Assembly (NCBI GenBank): GCA_036250195.1
Contig: JAVHZZ010000002.1
Coordinates: 68,438,205-68,502,204, forward strand
Direction of reading: 5' to 3'
DNA from: Mixophyes australis
Lineage: Eukaryota; Chordata; Amphibia; Anura; Limnodynastidae
Length of the DNA stretch: 64,000 bases
A model generated the notes under the pieces. That model saw only the letters and a list, made by a program, of their open reading frames with translations. It had not been told where the DNA came from and did no database searches. Of the stretch, positions 48,844 through 61,764 are shown piece after piece. The stretch's first letter is position 1. The number at the start of each line of letters is the position of its first letter. The translations under genes and the position numbers were made by a program.

Positions 48844-49920
48844 GTGAGAACTGTCATGTTTACTGAAATTCCAGAGTCACTCCTCTCAGAAACCTCAAGA
48901 CGAGCAGTACAGATTCTCCAGAGAGGCTTGCCCTGTGATGCAAGGTTCCAGAGAGGAGTGTTCTGTGTTCTGCGGTTCCGGAAAGGTGTTATGTGCATCC
49001 TGACATATCAGAGAGGTCTGTCTTCTGTCCCAAGCTTAAAGGGATCCCTGTCCTGTTCTCAAAGGCTTTGAAAGGAACTACCCTGCACCTTAAGATTCCA
49101 GACAGGATGGCTCTGTTCCCTACGATACCAGAGAGGACTACCAATCTTCCAGAGGTTAAAGAGAGGATTGGTCTACACCCCTAGGTTCAAGAGGCAGTCC
49201 TCTCTGAGAGCTGAGGCAGATCAGTCCCAAGGCTACAGAGAGGACTGCTTATGTCCTGAGATTCCAAAAAGGTCTACCTTGTACTCAAAGGTTCCAGAGA
49301 GGACTGCACCGCACCCAGAGAATACAACAACGGACTACAAAGAATCCTGAAGATAAAGAGATGACTGCCCTGTTACTTGAGCTTCATGAGAGAACTGCCA
49401 AGCATGTCATGGTTAAGAATAAGACTGATCTATGGCTGGATGTTCAAGTGGCAGTCCTCTCAGAGACCTGGGGCAGAGCAGTCCTAGGAGTCCAGAGAGG
49501 ATTGCCCTACATCCTGAGTTTCTAGAGAGGTCTATACTATGCCCTAAGGTTCCAGACAAAACAGACCTCTCTTCTGAGATTCATGAGAGGACTGCCCTGC
49601 AACCTCAGGTGCCAGAATTCTTGTTTGTTCTTCTTTTTCTCCAGGGTTAATATGTTATATTCTGCTTTTTAATAATATTTGTAAGCATTTGTTGAATTGT
49701 TAATACTAATATTCATAGGTATTTAGTAATACTTATATTTAAGTGTATGTGTTTTTTTATCTTTGAAAGCAACCCCTACCCCCAATAAGAGGAACAGAGG
49801 GCATTTGGAGGGTGGATCCTCTTCTTGGGGGAAGGGCATGTCCATAAACATGGTTCTTTATAGAGGCCTGCGCTTCAGCTTGACATTCCAGTAAAGGAGA
49901 GTCCTGCACCCGAAGTTTAA
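48844..49920 (+). repeat. Monomer 46 (Z, 1077 bp)
   Basis: Z class with tgtactcaaagg, ctgttacttgag and acagacctctcttc, shared with monomer 37. Private changes are ggtctgtcttctg and acgataccag. Confidence 0.9.
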
Positions 49921-50996
49921 GTGAGAACTGTCATGTTTACTGAAATTCCAGAGTCACTCCTCTCAGAAACCTCAAGACGAGCAGTACAGATTCTCCAGAG
50001 AGGCTTGCCCTGTGATGCAAGGTTCCAGAGAGGAGTGTTCTGTGTTCTGCGGTTCCGGAAAGGTGTTATGTGCATCCTGACATATCAGAGAGGTCTGCCT
50101 TCTGTCCCAAGCTTAAAGGGATCCCTGTCCTGTTCTCAAAGGCTTTGAAAGGAACTACCCTGCACCTTAAGATTCCAGACAGGATGGCTCTGTTCCCACG
50201 ATTCCAGAGAGGACTACCAATCTTCCAGAGGTTAAAGAGAGGATTGGTCTACACCCCTAGGTTCAAGAGGCAGTCCTCTCTGAGAGCTGAGGCAGATCAG
50301 TCCCAAGGCTACAGAGAGGACTGCTTATGTCCTGAGATTCCAAAAAGGTCTACCTTGTGCTCAAAGGTTCCAGAGAGGACTGCACCGCACCCAGAGAATA
50401 CAACAACGGACTACAAAGAATCCTGAAGATAAAGAGATGACTGCCCTGTTCCTTGAGCTTCATGAGAGAACTGCCAAGCATGTCATGGTTAAGAATAAGA
50501 CTGATCTATGGCTGGATGTTCAAGTGGCAGTCCTCTCAGAGACCTGGGGCAGAGCGGTCCTAGGAGTCCAGAGAGGATTGCCCTACATCCTGAGTTTCTA
50601 GAGAGGTCTATACTATGCCCTAAGGTTCCAGACAAAACAGCCCTCTCTCCTGAGATTCATGAGAGGACTGCCCTGCAACCTCAGGTGCCAGAATTCTTGT
50701 TTGTTCTTCTTTTTCTCCAGGGTTAATATGTTATATTCTGCTTTTTAATAATATTTGTAAGCATTTGTTGAATTGTTAATACTAATATTCATAGGTATTT
50801 AGTAATACTTATATTTAAGTGTATGTGTTGTTCTATCTTTGAAAGCAACCCCTACCCCCAATAAGAGGAACAGAGGGCATTTGGAGGGTGGATCCTCTTC
50901 TTGGGGGAAGGGCATGTCCATAAACATGGTTCTTTATAGAGGCCGGCGCTTCAGCCTGACATTCCAGTAAAGGAGAGTCCTGCACCCGAAGTTTAA
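49921..50996 (+). repeat. Monomer 47 (Z', 1076 bp)
   Basis: Z' markers gttcccacg, agagcggtcc and aggccggcgc. It lies 4158 bp after monomer 43. Confidence 0.9.
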
Positions 50997-52072
50997 GTGA
51001 GAACTGTCATGTTTACTGAAATTCCAGAGTCACTCCTCTCAGAAACCTCAAGACGAGCAGTACAGATTCTCCAGAGAGGCTTGCCCTGTGATGCAAGGTT
51101 CCAGAGAGGAGTGTTCTGTGTTCTGCAGTTCCGGAAAGGTGTTATGTGCATCCTGACATATCAGAGAGGTCTGCCTTCTGTCCTGAATTTAAAGGGATGT
51201 CTGCCCTGTTCTCAAAGGTTTTGGAGAGGACTACCCTGCACCTTAAGGTTCCAGACAGGATGGCTCTGTGCCCTACGATTCCAGAGAGGACTACCAATCT
51301 TCCAGAGGTTAAAGAGAGAATTGGTCTGCACCCCTAGGTTCAAAAGGCCGTCCTCTCTGAGACCTTGGGCTGATCAATGACAAGGATACAGAGAGGACTG
51401 CTTATGTCCTGAGATTCCAAAAAGGTCTGCCCTGTGCTCAAAAGTTCAAGAGAGGACTGCAACGCACCCAGAGAATACAACAACGGACTACAAAGAATCC
51501 TGAAGATAAAGGGATGACTGCCCTATTCCTTGAGCTTCATGAGAGAACTGCAAGCATGTCATGGTTAAGAATAAGACTGATCTATGGCTGGATGTTCAAG
51601 TGGCAGTCCTCTCAGAGACCTGGGGCAGAGCAGTCCTAGGAGTCCAGAGAGGATTGCCCTACATCCTGAGTTTCTAGAGAGGTCTATACTATGCCCTAAG
51701 GTTCCAGACAAAACAGCCCTCTCTTCTGAGATTCATGAGAGGACTGCCCTGCAACCTCAGGTGCCAGAATTCTTGTTTGTTCTTCTTTTTCTCCAGGGTT
51801 AATATGTTATATTCTGCTTTTTAATAATATTTGTAAGCATTTGTTGAATTGTTAATACTAATATTCATAGGTATTTAGTAATACTTATATTTAAGTGTAT
51901 GTGTTGTTTTATCTTTGAAAGCAACCCCTACCCCCAATAAGAGGAACAGAGGGCATTTGGAGGGTGGATCCTCTTCTTGGGGGAAGGGCATGTCCATAAA
52001 CATGGTTCTTTATAGAGGCCTGCGCTTCAGCCTGACATTCCAGTAAAGGAGAGTCCTGCACCCGAAGTTTAA
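50997..52072 (+). repeat. Monomer 48 (X', 1076 bp)
   Basis: X' front as in 39, 41 and 44, but gcagtcctagg and ctcttctgag in the second half. Private change: gtctgccctgtgctc. Confidence 0.9.
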
Positions 52073-53149
52073 GTGAGAACTGTCATGTTTACTGAAATTC
52101 CAGAGTCACTCCTCTCAGAAACCTCAAGACGAGCAGTACAGATTCTCCAGAGAGGCTTGCCCTGTGATGCAAGGTTCCAGAGAGGAGTGTTCTGTGTTCT
52201 GCGGTTCCGGAAAGGTGTTATGTGCATCCTGACATATCAGAGAGGTCTGCCTTCTGTCCCAAGCTTAAAGGGATCCCTGTCCTGTTCTCAAAGGCTTTGA
52301 AAGGAACTACCCTGCACCTTAAGATTCCAGACAGGATGGCTCTGTTCCCTACGATTCCAGAGAGGACTACCAATCTTCCAGAGGTTAAAGAGAGGATTGG
52401 TCTACACCCCTAGGTTCAAGAGGCAGTCCTCGCTGAGAGCTGAGGCAGATCAGTCCCAAGGCTACAGAGAGGACTGCTTATGTCCTGAGATTCCAAAAAG
52501 GTCTACCTTGTGCTCAAAGGTTCCAGAGAGGACTGCACCGCACCCAGAGAATACAACAACGGACTACAAAGAATCCTGAAGATAAAGAGATGACTGTCCT
52601 GTTCCTTGAGCTTCATGAGAGAACTGCCAAGCATGTCATGGTTAAGAATAAGACTGATCTATGGCTGGATGTTCAAGTGGCAGTCCTCTCAGAGACCTGG
52701 GGCAGAGCAGTCCTAGGAGTCCAGAGAGGATTGCCCTACATCCTGAGTTTCTAGAGAGGTCTATACTATGCCCTAAGGTTCCAGACAAAACAGCCCTCTC
52801 TCCTGAGATTCATGAGAGGACTGCCCTGCAACCTCAGGTGCCAGAATTCTTGTTTGTTCTTCTTTTTCTCCAGGGTTAATATGTTATATTCTGCTTTTTA
52901 ATAATATTTGTAAGCATTTGTTGAATTGTTAATACTAATATTCATAGGTATTTAGTAATACTTATATTTAAGTGTATGTGTTGTTTTATCTTTGAAAGCA
53001 ATACCTACCCCCAATAAGAGGAACAGAGGGCATTTGGAGGGTGGATCCTCTTCTTGGGGGAAGTGCATGTCCATAAACATGGTTCTTTATAGAGGCCTAC
53101 GCTTCAGCCTGACATTCCAGTAAAGGAGAGTCCTGCACCCGAAGTTTAA
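52073..53149 (+). repeat. Monomer 49 (Z, 1077 bp)
   Basis: Z class with cctcgctgag, gactgtcctg, gcaatacctacc, aagtgcatg and ggcctacgc. First half of the duplicated 2154-bp dimer. Confidence 0.92.
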
Positions 53150-54226
53150 GTGAGAACTGTCATGTTTACTGAAATTCCAGAGTCACTCCTCTCAGAAACC
53201 TCAAGACGAGCAGTACAGATTCTCCAGAGAGGCTTACCCTGTGATGCAAGGTTCCAGAGAGGAGTGTTCTGTGTTCTGCGGTTCCGGAAAGGTGTTATGT
53301 GCATCCTGACATATCAGAGAGGTCTGCCTTCTGTCCTGAATTTAAAGGGATGTCTGCCCTGTTCTCAAAGGTTTTGGAGAGGACTACCGTGCACCTTAAG
53401 GTTCCAGACAGGATGGCTCTGTGCCCTACGATTCCAGAGAGGACTACCAATATTCCAGAGGTTAAAGAGAGAATTGGTCTGCACCCCTAGGTTCAAGAGA
53501 CAGTCCTCTCTGAGACCTTGGGCTGATCAATGACAAGGATACAGAGAGGACTGCTTATGTCCTGATATTCCAAAAAGGTCTGCCTTGTGCTCAAAGGTTC
53601 AAGAGAGGACTGCAACGCACCCAGAGAATACAACAACGGACTACAAAGAATCCTGAAGATAAAGAGATGACTGCCCTGTTCCTTGAGCTTCATGAGAGAA
53701 CTGCCAAGCATGTCATGGTTAAGAATAAGACTGATCTATGGCTGGATGTTCAAGTGGCATTCCTCTCAGAGACCTGGGGCAGAGCAGTCCTAGGAGTCCA
53801 GAGAGGATTGCCCTACATCCTGAGTTTCTAGAGAGGTCTATACTATGCCCTAAGGTTCCAGACAAAACAGCCCTCTCTCCTGAGATTCATGAGAGGACTG
53901 CCCTGCAACCTCAGGTGCCAGAATTCTTGTTTGTTCTTCTTTTTCTCCAGGGTTAATATGTTATATTCTGCTTTTTAATAATATTTGTAAGCATTTGTTG
54001 AATTGTTAATACTAATATTCATAGGTGTTTAGTAATACTTATATTTAAGTGTATGTGTTGTTTTATCTTTGAAAGCAACCCCTACCCCCAATAAGAGGAA
54101 CAGAGGGCATTTGGAGGGTGGATCCTCTTCTTGGGGGAAGGGCATGTCCATAAACATGGTTCTTTATAGAGGCCTGCGCTTCAGCCTGACATTCCAGTAA
54201 AGGAGAGTCCTGCACCCGAAGTTTAA
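53150..54226 (+). repeat. Monomer 50 (X, 1077 bp)
   Basis: X class with gcttaccctg, accgtgcacc, aatattccag, gagacagtcc, cctgatattcc and tggcattcctc, all shared with monomer 52. Confidence 0.92.
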
Positions 54227-55303
54227 GTGAGAACTGTCATGTTTACTGAAATTCCAGAGTCACTCCTCTCAGAAACCTCAAGACGAGCAGTACAGATTCT
54301 CCAGAGAGGCTTGCCCTGTGATGCAAGGTTCCAGAGAGGAGTGTTCTGTGTTCTGCGGTTCCGGAAAGGTGTTATGTGCATCCTGACATATCAGAGAGGT
54401 CTGCCTTCTGTCCCAAGCTTAAAGGGATCCCTGTCCTGTTCTCAAAGGCTTTGAAAGGAACTACCCTGCACCTTAAGATTCCAGACAGGATGGCTCTGTT
54501 CCCTACGATTCCAGAGAGGACTACCAATCTTCCAGAGGTTAAAGAGAGGATTGGTCTACACCCCTAGGTTCAAGAGGCAGTCCTCGCTGAGAGCTGAGGC
54601 AGATCAGTCCCAAGGCTACAGAGAGGACTGCTTATGTCCTGAGATTCCAAAAAGGTCTACCTTGTGCTCAAAGGTTCCAGAGAGGACTGCACCGCACCCA
54701 GAGAATACAACAACGGACTACAAAGAATCCTGAAGATAAAGAGATGACTGTCCTGTTCCTTGAGCTTCATGAGAGAACTGCCAAGCATGTCATGGTTAAG
54801 AATAAGACTGATCTATGGCTGGATGTTCAAGTGGCAGTCCTCTCAGAGACCTGGGGCAGAGCAGTCCTAGGAGTCCAGAGAGGATTGCCCTACATCCTGA
54901 GTTTCTAGAGAGGTCTATACTATGCCCTAAGGTTCCAGACAAAACAGCCCTCTCTCCTGAGATTCATGAGAGGACTGCCCTGCAACCTCAGGTGCCAGAA
55001 TTCTTGTTTGTTCTTCTTTTTCTCCAGGGTTAATATGTTATATTCTGCTTTTTAATAATATTTGTAAGCATTTGTTGAATTGTTAATACTAATATTCATA
55101 GGTATTTAGTAATACTTATATTTAAGTGTATGTGTTGTTTTATCTTTGAAAGCAATACCTACCCCCAATAAGAGGAACAGAGGGCATTTGGAGGGTGGAT
55201 CCTCTTCTTGGGGGAAGTGCATGTCCATAAACATGGTTCTTTATAGAGGCCTACGCTTCAGCCTGACATTCCAGTAAAGGAGAGTCCTGCACCCGAAGTT
55301 TAA
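54227..55303 (+). repeat. Monomer 51 (Z, 1077 bp)
   Basis: Copy of monomer 49, 2154 bp downstream, sharing gcaatacctacc, aagtgcatg and ggcctacgc. Confidence 0.92.
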
Positions 55304-56380
55304 GTGAGAACTGTCATGTTTACTGAAATTCCAGAGTCACTCCTCTCAGAAACCTCAAGACGAGCAGTACAGATTCTCCAGAGAGGCTTACCCTGTGATG
55401 CAAGGTTCCAGAGAGGAGTGTTCTGTGTTCTGCGGTTCCGGAAAGGTGTTATGTGCATCCTGACATATCAGAGAGGTCTGCCTTCTGTCCTGAATTTAAA
55501 GGGATGTCTGCCCTGTTCTCAAAGGTTTTGGAGAGGACTACCGTGCACCTTAAGGTTCCAGACAGGATGGCTCTGTGCCCTACGATTCCAGAGAGGACTA
55601 CCAATATTCCAGAGGTTAAAGAGAGAATTGGTCTGCACCCCTAGGTTCAAGAGACAGTCCTCTCTGAGACCTTGGGCTGATCAATGACAAGGATACAGAG
55701 AGGACTGCTTATGTCCTGATATTCCAAAAAGGTCTGCCTTGTGCTCAAAGGTTCAAGAGAGGACTGCAACGCACCCAGAGAATACAACAACGGACTACAA
55801 AGAATCCTGAAGATAAAGAGATGACTGCCCTGTTCCTTGAGCTTCATGAGAGAACTGCCAAGCATGTCATGGTTAAGAATAAGACTGATCTATGGCTGGA
55901 TGTTCAAGTGGCATTCCTCTCAGAGACCTGGGGCAGAGCAGTCCTAGGAGTCCAGAGAGGATTGCCCTACATCCTGAGTTTCTAGAGAGGTCTATACTAT
56001 GCCCTAAGGTTCCAGACAAAACAGCCCTCTCTCCTGAGATTCATGAGAGGACTGCCCTGCAACCTCAGGTGCCAGAATTCTTGTTTGTTCTTCTTTTTCT
56101 CCAGGGTTAATATGTTATATTCTGCTTTTTAATAATATTTGTAAGCATTTGTTGAATTGTTAATACTAATATTCATAGGTGTTTAGTAATACTTATATTT
56201 AAGTGTATGTGTTGTTTTATCTTTGAAAGCAACCCCTACCCCCAATAAGAGGAACAGAGGGCATTTGGAGGGTGGATCCTCTTCTTGGGGGAAGGGCATG
56301 TCCATAAACATGGTTCTTTATAGAGGCCTGCGCTTCAGCCTGACATTCCAGTAAAGGAGAGTCCTGCACCCGAAGTTTAA
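55304..56380 (+). repeat. Monomer 52 (X, 1077 bp)
   Basis: Copy of monomer 50, 2154 bp downstream. It ends with the ggtgtttag spacer. Confidence 0.92.
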
Positions 56381-57456
56381 GTGAGAACTGTCATGTTTAC
56401 TGAAATTCCAGAGTCACTCCTCTCAGAAACCTCAAGACGAGCAGTACAGATTCTCCAGAGAGGCTTGCCCTGTGATGCAAGGTTCCAGAGAGGAGTGTTC
56501 TGGGTTCTGCGGTTCCGGAAAGGTGTTATGTGCATCCTGACATATCAGAGAGGTCTGCCTTCTGTCCCAAGCTTAAAGGGATCCCTGTCCTGTTCTCAAA
56601 GGCTTTGAAAGGAACTACCCTGCACCTTAAGATTCCAGACAGGATGGCTCTGTTCCCTACGATTCCAGAGATGACTACCAATCTTCCAGAGGTTAAAGAG
56701 AGGATTGGTCTACACCCCTAGGTTCAAGAGGCAGTCCTCTCTGAGAGCTGAGGCAGATCAGTCCCAAGGCTACAGAGAGGACTGCTTATGTCCTGAGATT
56801 CCAAAAAGGTCTACCTTGTGCTCAAAGGTTCCAGAGAGGACTGCACCGCACCCAGAGAATACAACAACGGACTACAAAGAATCCTGAAGATAAAGAGATG
56901 ACTGCCCTGTTCCTTGAGCTTCATGAGAGAACTGCCAAGCATGTCATGGTTAAGAATAAGACTGATCTATGGCTGGATGTTCAAGTGGCAGTCCTCTCAG
57001 AGACCTGGGGCAGAGCAGTCCTAGGAGTCCAGAGAGGATTGCCCTACATCCTGAGTTTCTAGAGAGGTCTATACTATGCCCTAAGGTTCCAGACAAAACA
57101 GCCCTCTCTTCTGAGATTCATGAGAGGACTGCCCTGCAACCTCAGGTGCCAAAATTCTTGTTTGTTCTTCTTTTTCTCCAGGGTTAATATGTTATATTCT
57201 GCTTTTTAATAATATTTGTAAGCATTTGTTGAATTGTTAATACTAATATTCATAGGTATTTAGTAATACTTATATTTAAGTGTATGTGTTGTTTTATCTT
57301 TGAAAGCAACCCCTACCCCCAATAAGAGGAACAGAGGGCATTTGGAGGGTGGATCCTCTTCTTGGGGAAGGGCATGTCCATAAACATGGTTCTTTATAGA
57401 GGTCTGCGCTTCAGCCTGACATTCCAGTAAAGGAGAGTCCTGCACCCGAAGTTTAA
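56381..57456 (+). repeat. Monomer 53 (Z, 1076 bp), EcoRI site lost
   Basis: Z class with gagatgactacc, shared with 58 and 59. Private changes are ttctgggttctg, gccaaaattc (which destroys the EcoRI site) and a 1-bp deletion cttggggaag. Confidence 0.92.
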
Positions 57457-58533
57457 GTGAGAACTGTCATGTTTACTGAAATTCCAGAGTCACTCCTCTC
57501 AGAAACCTCAAGACGAGCAGTACAGATTCTCCAGAGAGGCTTGCCCTGTGATGCAAGGTTCCAGAGAGGAGTGTTCTGTGTTCTGCGGTTCCGGAAAGGT
57601 GTTATGTGCATCCTGACATATCAGAGAGGTCTGCCTTCTGTCCTAAATTTAAAGGGATGTCTGCCCTGTTCTCAAAGGTTTTGGAGAGGACTACCCTGCA
57701 CCTTAAGGTTCCAGACAGGATGGCTCTGTGCCCTACGATTCCAGAGAGGACTACCAATCTTCCAGAGGTTAAAGAGAGAATTGGTCTGCACCCCTAGGTT
57801 CAAAAGGCAGTCCTCTCTGAGACCTTGGGCTGATCAATGACAAGGATACAGAGAGGACTGCTTATGTCCTGAGATTCCAAAAAGGTCTGCCTTGTGCTCA
57901 AAAGTTCAAGAGAGGACTGCAACGCACCCAGAGAATACAACAACGGACTACAAAGAATCCTGAAGATAAAGAGATGACTGCCCTATTCCTTGAGCTTCAT
58001 GAGAGAACTGCCAAGCATGTCATGGTTAAGAATAAGACTGATCTATGGCTGGATGTTCAAGTGGCAGTCCTCTCAGAGACCTGGGGCAGAGCAGTCCTAG
58101 GGGTCCAGAGAGGATTGCCCTACATCCTGAGTTTCTAGAGAGGTCTATACTATGCCCTAAGGTTCCAGACAAAACAGCCCTCTCTCCTGAGATTCATGAG
58201 AGGACTGCCCTGCAACCTCAGGTGCCAGAATTCTTGTTTGTTCTTCTTTTTCTCCAGGGTTAATATGTTATATTCTGCTTTTTAATAATATTTGTAAGCA
58301 TTTGTTGAATTGTTAATACTAATATTCATAGGTATTTAGTAATACTTATATTTAAGTGTATGTGTTGTTTTATCTTTGAAAGCAACCCCTACCCCCAATA
58401 AGAGGAACAGAGGGCATTTGGAGGGTGGATCCTCTTCTTGGGGGAAGTGCATGTCCATAAACATGGTTCTTTATAGAGGCCTGCGCTTCAGCCTGACATT
58501 CCAGTAAAGGAGAGTCCTGCACCCGAAGTTTAA
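57457..58533 (+). repeat. Monomer 54 (X, 1077 bp)
   Basis: X class with aaaaggcag, aaaagttcaag and ccctattcc but no actgcaagc deletion. Private changes are tcctaaattt and aggggtccag. Confidence 0.9.
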
Positions 58534-59610
58534 GTGAGAACTGTCATGTTTACTGAAATTCCAGAGTCACTCCTCTCAGAAACCTCAAGACGAGCAGTAC
58601 AGATTCTCCAGAGAGGCTTGCCCTGTGATGCAAGGTTCCAGAGAGGAGTGTTCTGTGTTCTGCGGTTCCGGAAAGGTGTTATGTGCATCCTGACATATCA
58701 GAGAGGTCTGCCTTCTGTCCCAAGCTTAAAGGGATCCCTGTCCTGTTCTCAAAGGCTTTGAAAGGAACTACCCTGCACCTTAAGATTCCAGACAGGATGG
58801 CTCTGTTCCCTACGATTCCAGAGAGGACTACCAATCTTCCAGAGGTTAAAGAGAGGATTGGTCTACACCCCTAGGTTCAAGAGGCAGTCCTCTCTGAGAG
58901 CTGAGGCAGATCAGTCCCAAGGCTACAGAGAGGACTGCTTATGTCCTGAGATTCCAAAAAGGTCTAACTTGTGCTCAAAGGTTCCAGAGAGGACTGCACC
59001 GCACCCAGAGAATACAACAACGGACTACAAAGAATCCTGAAGATAAAGAGATGACTGCCCTGTTCCTTGAGCTTCATGAGAGAACTGCCAAGCATGTCAT
59101 GGTTAAGAATAAGACTGATCTATGGCTGGATGTTCAAGTGGCAGTCCTCTCAGAGTCCTGGGGCAGAGCAGTCCTAAGAGTCCAGAGAGGATTGCCCTAC
59201 ATCCTGAGTTTCTAGAGAGGTCTATACTATGCCCTAAGGTTCCAGACAAAACAGCCCTCTCTCCTGAGATTCATGAGAGGACTGCCCTGCAACCTCAGGT
59301 GCCAGAATTCTTGTTTGTTCTTCTTTTTCTCCAGGGTTAATATGTTATATTCTGCTTTTTAATAATATTTGTAAGCATTTGTTGAATTGTTAATACTAAT
59401 ATTCATAGGTATTTAGTAATACTTATATTTAAGTGTATGTGTTGTTTTATCTTTGAAAGCAACCCCTACCCCCAATAAGAGGAACAGAGGGCATTTGGAG
59501 GGTGGATCCTCTTCTTGGGGGAAGTGCATGTCCATAAACATGGTTCTTTATAGAGGCCTACGCTTCAGCCTGACATTCCAGTAAAGGAGAGTCCTGCACC
59601 CGAAGTTTAA
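58534..59610 (+). repeat. Monomer 55 (Z, 1077 bp)
   Basis: Z class with gagtcctgggg (shared with 57), aagtgcatg and ggcctacgc. Private changes are gtctaacttgtg and ctaagagtcc. Confidence 0.9.
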
Positions 59611-60687
59611 GTGAGAACTGTCATGTTTACTGAAATTCCAGAGTCACTCCTCTCAGAAACCTCAAGACGAGCAGTACAGATTCTCCAGAGAGGCTTGCCC
59701 TGTGATGCAAGGTTCCAGAGAGGAGTGTTCTGTGTTCTGCGGTTCCGGAAAGGTGTTATGTGCATCCTGACATATCAGAGAGGTCTGCCTTCTGTCCTGA
59801 ATTTAAAGGGATGTCTGCCCTGTTCTCAAAGGTTTTAGAGAGGACTACCCTGCACCTTAAGGTTCCAGACAGGATGGCTCTGTGCCCTACGATTCCAGAG
59901 AGGACTACCAATCTTCCAGAGGTTAAAGAGAGAATTGGTCTGCACCCCTAGGTTCAAGAGGCAGTCCTCTCTGAGACCTTGGGCTGATCAATGACAAGGA
60001 TACAGAGAGGACTGCTTATGTCCTGATATTCCAAAAAGGTCTGCCTTGTGCTCAAAGGTTCAAGAGAGGACTGCAACGCACCCAGAGAATACAACAACGG
60101 ACTACAAAGAATCCTGAAGATAAAGAGATGACTGCCCTGTTCCTTGAGCTTCATGAGAGAACTGCCAAGCATGTCATGGTTAAGAATAAGACTGATCTAT
60201 GGCTGGATGTTCAAGTGGCAGTCCTCTCAGAGACCTGGGGCAGAGCAGTCCTAGGAGTCCAGAGAGGATTGCCCTACATCCTGAGTTTCTATAGAGGTCT
60301 ATACTATGCCCTAAGGTTCCAGACAAAACAGCCCTCTCTCCTGAGATTCATGAGAGGACTGCCCTGCAACCTCAGGTGCCAGAATTCTTGTTTGTTCTTC
60401 TTTTTCTCCAGGGTTAATATGTTATATTCTGCTTTTTAATAATATTTGTAAGCATTTGTTGAATTGTTAATACTAATATTCATAGGTGTTTAGTAATACT
60501 TATATTTACGTGTATGTGTTGTTTTATCTTTGAAAGCAACCCCTACCCCCAATAAGAGGAACAGAGGGCATTTGGAGGGTGGATCCTCTTCTTGGGGGAA
60601 GGGCATGTCCATAAACATGGTTCTTTATAGAGGCCTGCGCTTCAGCCTGACATTCCAGTAAAGGAGAGTCCTGCACCCGAAGTTTAA
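59611..60687 (+). repeat. Monomer 56 (X, 1077 bp)
   Basis: X class with cctgatattcc and ggtgtttag, as in 50 and 52. Private changes are gttttagagagg, atatttacgtg, and tttctatagagg, which removes a TAG found in most copies. Confidence 0.9.
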
Positions 60688-61764
60688 GTGAGAACTGTCA
60701 TGTTTACTGAAATTCCAGAGTCACTCCTCTCAGAAACCTCAAGACGAGCAGTACATATTCTCCAGAGAGGCTTGCCCTGTGATGCAAGGTTCCAGAGAGG
60801 AGTGTTCTGTGTTCTGCGGTTCCGGAAAGGTGTTATGTGCATCCTGACATATCAGAGAGGTCTGCCTTCTGTCCTGAATTTAAAGGGATGTCTGCCCTGT
60901 TCTCAAAGGTTTTGGAGAGGACTACCCTGCACCTTAAGGTTCCAGACAGGATGGCTCTGTGCCCTACGATTCCAGAGAGGACTACCAATCTTCCAGAGGT
61001 TAAAGAGAGAATTGGTCTGCACCCCTAGGATCAGGAGGCAGTCCTCTCTGAGACCTTGGGCTGATCAATGACAAGGATACAGAGAGGACTGCTTATGTCC
61101 TGAGATTCCAAAAAGGTCTGCCTTGTGCTCAAAGGTTCAAGAGAGGACTGCACCGCACCCAGAGAATACAACAACGGACTACTAAGAATCCTGAAGATAA
61201 AGAGATGACTGCCCTGTTCCTTGAGCTTCATGAGAGAACTGCCAAGCATGTCATGGTTAAGAATAAGACTGATCTATGGCTGGATGTTCAAGTGGCAGTC
61301 CTCTCAGAGTCCTGGGGCAGAGCAGTCCTAGGAGTCCAGAGAGGATTGCCCTACATCCTGAGTTTCTAGAGAGGTCTATACTATGCCCTAAGGTTCCAGA
61401 CAAAACAGCCCTCTCTCCTGAGATTCATGAGAGGACTGCCCTGCAACCTCAGGTGCCAGAATTCTTGTTTGTTCTTCTTTTTCTCCAGGGTTAATATGTT
61501 ATATTCTGCTTTTTAATAATATTTGTAAGCATTTGTTGAATTGTTAATACTAATATTCATAGGTATTTAGTAATACTTATATTTAAGTGTATGTGTTGTT
61601 TTATCTTTGAAAGCAACCCCTACCCCCAATAAGAGGAACAGAGGGCATTTGGAGGGTGGATCCTCTTCTTGGGGGAAGGGCATATCCATAAACATGGTTC
61701 TTTATAGAGGCCTGCGCTTCAGCCTGACATTCCAGTAAAGGAGAGTCCTGCACCCGAAGTTTAA
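60688..61764 (+). repeat. Monomer 57 (X, left-domain type, 1077 bp)
   Basis: X class with aggatcaggaggcag, ctgcaccgcaccc and gactactaag, as in the left domain, but gagtcctgggg as in neighbouring monomer 55. Private changes are gtacatattctcc and gcatatccat. Confidence 0.88.

Larger units (their letters stand above)
52073..56380 (+). repeat. Recent tandem duplication of a 2154-bp Z-X dimer
   Basis: 52073-54226 and 54227-56380 share every private marker I checked: cctcgctgag, gcaatacctacc, aagtgcatg, ggcctacgc, gcttaccctg, accgtgcacc, aatattccag, cctgatattcc, tggcattcctc and ggtgtttag. I noticed no difference between the copies at these sites. It looks like the youngest duplication in the window. 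Confidence 0.88.
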
